64,000 nucleotides of DNA, taken from NCBI GenBank assembly GCA_012862575.1, contig BLSF01000081.1:89933-153932 (forward strand). The letters are read 5' to 3'. Below, piece by piece: positions 61,008 to 64,000 of the stretch. The DNA is from Parietichytrium sp. I65-24A. Taxonomy: Eukaryota > Sar > Bigyra > Thraustochytrida > Thraustochytriidae. Each line of letters begins with the position of its first letter. The first letter of the stretch is position 1. The notes under the pieces are model-generated. The model saw nothing but the letters and a program-made list of their open reading frames with translations, had not been told where the DNA came from and searched no databases. Position numbers and translations under genes: made by a program.

Positions 61008-62859
61008 CTCCTCTCAGGCAATACAAATCGACGTCGGGACCCCCGTTGTGCCTTGCTCCGCAAATCAAAATCGCCTTCCCAGATAAGTCGTATTTGGAGT
61101 CTGGTACTCGGGTACCTGTTCAGTTTCTGAAGTTCATCCAACTCATTCCGAGTCACCAAAAATTGTAACGTGGGAGCATTTTCCCTTACCGTGCATTACT
61201 GTCCCCTTATATATCTAGCCTAGCTCTTCCATCAGTTTCCCTCTCTCTCTCGCCTCCACTTCTCTCCCCATCTAAGTTCTACGCACGCCAAGAGAGAGTC
61301 AGGAGAGTCGCTGACGCATAAGTAGAAGTCCATTCCCGGTATGCTACTGTCGCCGAGTACTTCAGGACACCATGACGGTTTCATACGGTTTCTGTGGAAA
61401 CGGAGTAATCTACCGGTACAATACTACTCTAAATCACTACGCAACTCTGCGTGCAAAGAACTTCTCGACAATCTTTTACGCCCGAGCCGAGCCGCCAGAG
61501 ATCGCCAGAGGCCATTTTCTTGACTTAAAAAAGTCGTGCAGAGCCAGAGCTCTCACAATGCAAGCTAGAGAGAGAGTATGCGTGCGATCTCTGTCTTCAC
61601 AATCTTCACTCCTCATAAAGTATCAGAAGTGTGCTTCCTATTACAGGAAATTCCTCGTCCTTTTGGGCGTTTTCTTCCCTTTCCTGCCCTGTCCTATGTC
61701 CTATGGCAAATTCAGTTGTTCAGGAGAGGGCAGAGAGGGATGACCCACGTTCGTTCGTTTGGCGAGTCCTATTGAAGTTTCCGCTAACTTAAACGTAAAC
61801 AGTCCAAGTCATGTGCAGGGGTTACAGCTCGCTACCGTTCGCTCTCGCTGATGCCATGAGTCTAAGTCAAGACATCCAAGCGTATGTACTTCTAGTTGAT
61901 TCCAGTACTCAGTGGAACCACTGTTTGGTTCTTGGAGGCATGCAGGGCCAGCTTTGCCAGCTTGTAGTAATCGGGCTTTCGTCGTATTTCGTCGTGGTGG
62001 TATGTGGTGGTCGTTGTCAGCTTGACTTTGATAGTGATGAAGTGGAAATGTGAAGATGTTTGTGATGAGTTCTTTATTGTGCAATGTTTATTCTGTTTGT
62101 TCTGTATGCGAGTGCCAGTATGGCAGCCAAAGTGGCTCTATGCGCAGCTTTCGTAAGCACTGATCTTAGCTTTTTCTTTTTCTTTCCTTTTCTTTCGGAT
62201 GGACCTCCAAGTCAGTTCTATTCCTTTATACCCACGGGGGCCAGAACCCCCGGGGCCAGAAGTGCGTGCTCCGAGTGGAAGAAAAGACCATAAGTTTATG
62301 AATTGGATTAGCCGACTATGTAATGCCAGACTCCAACGAACAAGGAATCTTAAAGAACAAAGAACCGAAGAGAACAACTCTTGCTCTCTTGGTTCTGTTG
62401 GAGACCTTGCTCTTGTTGGGCGCTTTGCGTTTCTGTGGTTCTTGAGATACGAACGAAAATTGCGTCTGAGGGCTTTATATAGTTGAAATACTGGAAAATG
62501 CGCGAAAAATACACCAAATTTGTTGGCTCCAATTTGGCACAGAATTTGACGAATTTGGTGAATTTGGCACCGATTTGCTTGAATAAATTCACCAAATCTG
62601 CCCGACTGAGAACAAAGGAACGATTCAGTGTACTATGTCTTAATAATTCTTGTAAAGGCGACCCCCAAGTAAATGCAACACAAGCAGCTTGCTCACCCCA
62701 CTGTGGACAACACCACAGCTGTTCGAAGCTAATAATCCCGCGTCGTAAACACACATTTTCCGGGTTTCTCGATTCGTTCAGCTCCGAATGCCACGTTTGG
62801 CAACAACTGGCGAGTGATCACATACTCTTTTCGGACTTGCTGTGCCCCTGTACTGCAAG
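61008..62859. other. 1.85-kb intergenic region
   Basis: 5' flank of the GTPase gene with a CT tract at about 61239-61252 and a partial palindrome AGTACTCAGT at about 61904. A 123-codon plus-strand frame at 61372-61743 has an ATG but no recognisable feature. Confidence 0.5.
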
Positions 62860-63071
62860 AGATCAAGCTTGAAGAAACGAAAGATAAACTGAGGAAGCGC
62901 CAAGCAGAGAACAAATTATTTTGGTCGTTCAAATGGAGCACAAAAGGCATGCGGTACAGGAGAGAAGGGTATCTCTCTCCAGGGGAGGTCTACACTCGAC
63001 AGCTCACCTTGCGTGGGTTCGGCGGAGTTGAGACCTTCAGGTATATTGTGCGTGAGACCCACGACATGTAA
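62860..63071 (+). pseudogene. Relic of a second dynamin-like GTPase, C-terminal end only
   Basis: The plus-strand frame ending at 63071 reads 'GEVYTRQLTLRGFGGVETFR' near its end, against 'EDMYTRQMILHGLGGVQSFK' at the C-terminus of the neighbouring GTPase; about half of these residues are identical and the rest are mostly conservative. The preceding acidic/basic helix ('EETKDKLRKRQAENKLFW') also corresponds in position. No ATG starts it and no GTPase domain is seen upstream on this strand, so it is a truncated duplicate in opposite orientation. Alternatively it could be the last exon of an unseen gene. Confidence 0.65.
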
Positions 63072-63151
63072 CGCTCAAGTAATTCATACACTCGCACAAA
63101 ATCTACACACTAGAAATGTTCTCTTATGTAACGTTTTATGGAAATACGATT

Positions 63152-64000
63152 CTACTTTTTCGACTTTTTCGAACCTCCACTTTTTGACGCCGATGATGCG
63201 CTTCTTTTTTTTGCGTGTGTATGTTCTCCTACGCTGTCTTTTGCAGCCCCTCCAGCTCGCAACTTTGGTGGAAACTGACGAATATACTCGGCAAGTGGTT
63301 TTAAAGTCTGGGGTGGAGAAGACAGGCACCATGAGGAATTGCTTTCCTCCCCCAGGTTGATTTGCCCCAAAAGCGCAGAAGATCTGCCCCCATGTTCAAG
63401 TTTGTGAGCCTCTATCGCGAGCTTCGTCACATCCTTGTGACTAATCAAACCTTTCGGTTCGAACAACTCATTCACAACAGGGGGGTATTCAGAGCCTACT
63501 GTTGCCTCCCCCCAATGTCTATAAACAATGGCGATGCACAAGTCGTTAGCAGTCTTCAAGTTCGTGTCCATGTCCGAAGCAGCCCTGATCGCAGACACAA
63601 GCAGTTCACGTTTTGCATGGCCTCCAGAGAGCTTAATGTTGTGCTTCTTTTGCTTGACCCAGTCCACAATATTCTCTTCTGTGAGATTCTCTCCTTCCTT
63701 GTACGGATGGTCATCGTCATCTGTCTCGTCAAATACCACCGGGCGATTTTGTTCATCTTCAACCCGCTTTGAAAAAAAAGCACGAACTTTGTCGTGAAGT
63801 TTCTGTCCTCCTGCTCGGAACTCCTTATCGGTCGCTTGTTTCAGCCTTTTAGCCGGAGTTACTGACCAAGATTTTGAAGCGCTGGCTTTTACCCCAGCTT
63901 CGAAGAGCGAGCCAGTTCTAATATCCTCCGAGACAGCATTTCCATTGTTAATGACCTTCTCAGAATGGAGTGGCAGATATTGCACCGGCCTTCGCTCAGG
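63152..64000 (-). CDS. Unrecognised basic protein, 5' part beyond the window
   Basis: The frame is open from the right edge to a TAG at 63152 (at least 282 codons). No start codon lies inside. Visible features are an acidic cluster ('FDETDDDDHPYKEGENLTEE'), a SAP-like helix pair 'NIVDWVKQKKHNIKLSGGHA' followed by 'KRELLVSAI', helical 'ISHKDVTKLAIEAHKLEHGG', and a Ser/Lys tail ending 'GGSKKSKK' that looks like an NLS. I do not recognise the family; a nuclear DNA-associated protein is an inference from the SAP-like element and tail. Confidence 0.6.
   Translation of the reverse strand, partial: PERRPVQYLPLHSEKVINNGNAVSEDIRTGSLFEAGVKASASKSWSVTPAKRLKQATDKEFRAGGQKLHDKVRAFFSKRVEDEQNRPVVFDETDDDDHPYKEGENLTEENIVDWVKQKKHNIKLSGGHAKRELLVSAIRAASDMDTNLKTANDLCIAIVYRHWGEATVGSEYPPVVNELFEPKGLISHKDVTKLAIEAHKLEHGGRSSALLGQINLGEESNSSWCLSSPPQTLKPLAEYIRQFPPKLRAGGAAKDSVGEHTHAKKRSASSASKSGGSKKSKK

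Overview
The window is nuclear DNA of an intron-poor unicellular eukaryote. The evidence is a set of eukaryote-only genes: Arp2/3 subunit ARPC4, kinesin-14, a heterotrimeric G-alpha, the GPI-transamidase subunit PIG-U, a FIS1-like protein, a P/U-type cyclin and a GATase-CPSase fusion. Four GT-AG introns of 65-154 nt can be placed by frame and splice-site logic. A protist such as a stramenopile (for example a labyrinthulomycete) is my best guess. A mesophilic red alga is not excluded, and nothing seen here settles it. No operons, tRNA, rRNA, CRISPR or intact transposon were recognised by eye.

Layout. 0.4-8.6 kb: Sfi1-repeat-like protein, ABCF ATPase, ER-type TPR membrane protein with a KKXX tail, FIS1-like protein (minus strand). 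8.6-11.3 kb: gene-poor stretch starting at a single-N assembly join. 11.3-15.9 kb: prenylated protein with an MLKL/HeLo-like four-helix N-terminus, coiled-coil protein (possibly kinetochore Mis14/NSL1), ARPC4. 16.9-18.6 kb: a two-exon membrane-protein gene and, beside it, a decayed copy of its 3' end. 21-24.6 kb: PIG-U, a small conserved protein, G-alpha. 27.6-43.5 kb: acidic nuclear protein, a very large seven-helix receptor with an OpuAC-like ectodomain and SAM and WW tails, kinesin-14, a small two-exon gene, an RPA/RADX-like OB-fold protein, a cPLA2/patatin-like lipase. 45-54.6 kb: Lnt-like nitrilase-fold membrane acyltransferase and CPSase II. 56.7-64 kb: cyclin, a dynamin-like GTPase gene artificially split by an assembly join, a relic of a second copy of that GTPase, and a gene running off the right edge.

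Genes sit on both strands in no functional order, and intergenic spaces are rich in microsatellites and minisatellites. Themes that recur are GPCR/G-protein signalling, cytoskeleton and chromosome segregation, and membrane remodelling or lipids. The most novel candidates are the OpuAC-7TM-SAM-WW receptor and the CaaX-tailed four-helix protein. Two sequence-level results are directly checkable: a 40-bp duplication around an N at 58965 that breaks the GTPase gene, and the ARPC4 intron placed immediately after its ATG. Residue numbers below are counted by hand.
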